From positions 1 to 6,370 of the forward strand of contig JANYKP010000559.1 in the NCBI GenBank assembly GCA_025358195.1: a DNA stretch of 6,370 bases. Reading direction: 5' to 3'. Origin of the DNA: Cyclobacteriaceae bacterium (GTDB taxonomy: Bacteria; Bacteroidota; Bacteroidia; Cytophagales; Cyclobacteriaceae). Positions 4,945 through 6,370 of the stretch are shown piece after piece. The notes beneath the pieces are model-generated. The model ran no database searches and was not told the DNA's origin. It was given only the letters and a program-made list of their open reading frames with translations. Position numbers and translations under genes: made by a program. The first letter of the stretch is position 1. Each line of letters begins with the position of its first letter.

Positions 4945-6370
4945 GTGAAAACCAAAGCACTCACGCGACTCACATTTCTTGCCGCCATCGTCACGTGGCT
5001 GGTGATGCTTTTTTCAGATGTCACTGTGTTGTTCAGCGACCTCAAAGGTCTGACGCCGGATGTCCCGGTCTGGCTCCCCAAAGTCATGTTGGATCTGTAT
5101 GTAATCAGCGTCTTTTACTATTACAAATTCAAAATTGAGCGCGATGAATCGCTCAATTTTACAGATCTTCTCTGGCGGGTTTTTGCAACAGGGCTGGTGG
5201 CTACGGTCCTCTCCCTGTCGCTGAGAGTGCTGGATTTCTTGTTGGGATCTACCAAACTTTCTTCCAATATCTTTTTTATTGATGTTGAATATCTCATCAA
5301 CCTGGGACTCCTTCTAAGCTTTCTTATTGCAGCAGGCACTTGCTGGAAGCGCCTTATCCTGTATCAAAAATCCAAGTGGCTTATTCGGGGATGGCTTGTG
5401 TTTGAAATGTTATTGCTGATCGTATTGCTCTCTGACAATTTGCAGATTATTCTCAAGGAGTGGGTTTTCACGTCAATCAGTATTCTCACGGGCCTGCTGG
5501 CACTCATATTGTCCGCAAACATGAAATGGGTGGCCTATCTCAATTTTAAACAGAAATGGACCAGCCTGCTGCTATTACTATTGTCCTTCTTTTATCTCGG
5601 TTATTTTCTTTTTACTGTGATACATTTTTCAGATGAAATAAAATTGCAGTCCACCGCATTTCTGGACTTTCAAAACCATGTTTTCAATATATATCTATTT
5701 TCATTCGTCATGCTCTACAGCATTTTCTCCTTCCTGGTGATACTCTTCAATTTACCCACCTCCTCCGTGTTTGAACAAAAACTGGAAGAAGTTGTCAACT
5801 TCCAACGTATCAGCCAGTCGGTTCAGACGGAGCAGAGTGAAGAAAGTGTTTATAAGATTTTGTTGGAGAGTTCAGTGAGTTCAGTCTTTGCGGATGCCGC
5901 CTGGTTGGAGATAAAGGGTGACCAACAGCAAAATCGACTCCAAACTTACCAAATCACCGAGAGTGATACCCTCAAGATCCAGGAGCATCTCAATGGGCGC
6001 CATGTGAAAGGAATCCTGGACCAAAGCAGTGACAAGACAAAAAATCTTTCAAGCCATCTGGCGACCCTGAAGGGCACGCGCTTCCGTTCATTAATGGCGT
6101 TTCCGGTTCTGGTCAAAGGAGAAAAAATCGGCACCCTGGCGCTACTAAAAGAGCTGCCAGAGGGCTTCAATAAAGAAATGACCCAGATTGTTTCTGCGTT
6201 TACGAACCAGGCAGGCATCTCCATTGAAAATTTTCGATTGTTAAAAGAGGCCATTCAAAATGAACGCTATAAAGAAGAGTTGAAAATTGCGAAGATGGTT
6301 CAGAAAAGTTTGCTTCCGGACAAACTGGAAAAAGATGATGATTTTGAAATTTCGGCCTTTTCGGAATCGG
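4945..6370 (+). CDS. Membrane-anchored GAF / RsbU-SpoIIE-type PP2C phosphatase, N-terminal part
   Basis: 475 codons are open to the right edge; the C-terminus is missing. About eight hydrophobic segments are visible (residues roughly 8-24, 43-60, 75-98, 110-132, 149-165, 170-191, 206-225, 246-268), so the N-terminus is an inner-membrane module that I do not recognise as a named domain. Residues about 285-435 look like a GAF domain (SEESVYKILLESSV; FRSLMAFPVLVKGEKIGTLALLKE; IVSAFTNQAGISIENFRLL). A coiled-coil linker follows, then EELKIAKMVQKSLLPDKL and FEISAFSES, the standard entry to RsbU/SpoIIE PP2C phosphatases; the metal-binding VGGDYYD motif should lie just past the edge. Such enzymes dephosphorylate anti-sigma-factor antagonists or similar proteins. 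Start GTG 4945 has AAGGA seven bases upstream; the in-frame TAG at 4900 limits extension, and nearby ATG 4937 is in another frame and stops after three codons. Target and signal are unknown. Confidence 0.87.
   Translation, partial: MKTKALTRLTFLAAIVTWLVMLFSDVTVLFSDLKGLTPDVPVWLPKVMLDLYVISVFYYYKFKIERDESLNFTDLLWRVFATGLVATVLSLSLRVLDFLLGSTKLSSNIFFIDVEYLINLGLLLSFLIAAGTCWKRLILYQKSKWLIRGWLVFEMLLLIVLLSDNLQIILKEWVFTSISILTGLLALILSANMKWVAYLNFKQKWTSLLLLLLSFFYLGYFLFTVIHFSDEIKLQSTAFLDFQNHVFNIYLFSFVMLYSIFSFLVILFNLPTSSVFEQKLEEVVNFQRISQSVQTEQSEESVYKILLESSVSSVFADAAWLEIKGDQQQNRLQTYQITESDTLKIQEHLNGRHVKGILDQSSDKTKNLSSHLATLKGTRFRSLMAFPVLVKGEKIGTLALLKELPEGFNKEMTQIVSAFTNQAGISIENFRLLKEAIQNERYKEELKIAKMVQKSLLPDKLEKDDDFEISAFSES
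5131..5160. repeat. Perfect 11-bp inverted repeat inside the phosphatase coding sequence
   Basis: AAAATTGAGCG (5131-5141) and CGCTCAATTTT (5150-5160) are exact reverse complements around an eight-base loop, CGATGAAT. With its A-run before and T-run after the stem, the RNA of either strand would resemble a weak intrinsic terminator. It encodes the charged loop FKIERDESLNF between membrane segments 2 and 3. Confidence 0.6.

Noticed and set aside
4937..4948. ATG at 4937 as the start of the gene after guaB
   Set aside because: It reads ATG ATT CTG TGA, stopping after three codons, and is out of frame with the long open frame that begins at GTG 4945.

Overview
The window looks like ordinary chromosome from a member of the Bacteroidota, most likely a Cytophagales-like organism (inference). 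The IMP dehydrogenase, the RlpA-SPOR protein and the TetR regulator have the character of that phylum. Three of the possible gene starts are preceded by close matches to the Bacteroidota promoter -7 box TAnnTTTG, and Shine-Dalgarno sequences are mostly absent. No phage, insertion sequence, CRISPR array, tRNA or rRNA is visible.

Layout, left to right. Positions 2-568 (+) hold the C-terminal part of an ornithine aminotransferase. Its 3' end converges with a minus-strand pair, a TetR-family regulator (611-1291) and, upstream of it, a TauE/SafE (TSUP) membrane exporter (1377-2162). The pair is separated by 85 bases and may be co-transcribed or co-regulated. A 402-base gene-free gap (2163-2564) follows. 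It carries an imperfect palindromic element of about 213 bases with perfect 14-bp terminal inverted repeats and internal CACAACG units. Next come an RlpA-type cell-wall protein with a SPOR domain (2565-3251, minus) and, divergent from it, guaB (best start 3408, ending 4880, +). After a 64-base gap with a strong hairpin there is a large gene beginning at GTG 4945 and running off the right edge. It encodes eight predicted membrane segments, a GAF-like domain and the start of an RsbU/SpoIIE-type PP2C phosphatase. That gene has no early ATG and no stop inside the window, so simple ORF finding would miss it.

Functionally the genes are a mixture of housekeeping and regulation: arginine/ornithine breakdown, anion (probably sulfur compound) export with a local repressor, peptidoglycan remodelling at the division site, GTP synthesis, and a membrane-anchored signalling phosphatase. 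I see no evidence that they form one pathway. The items most worth a second look are the palindromic intergenic element, two inverted repeats around and inside the phosphatase gene, a possible leaderless rlpA transcript, and the N-terminal membrane sensor of the phosphatase.
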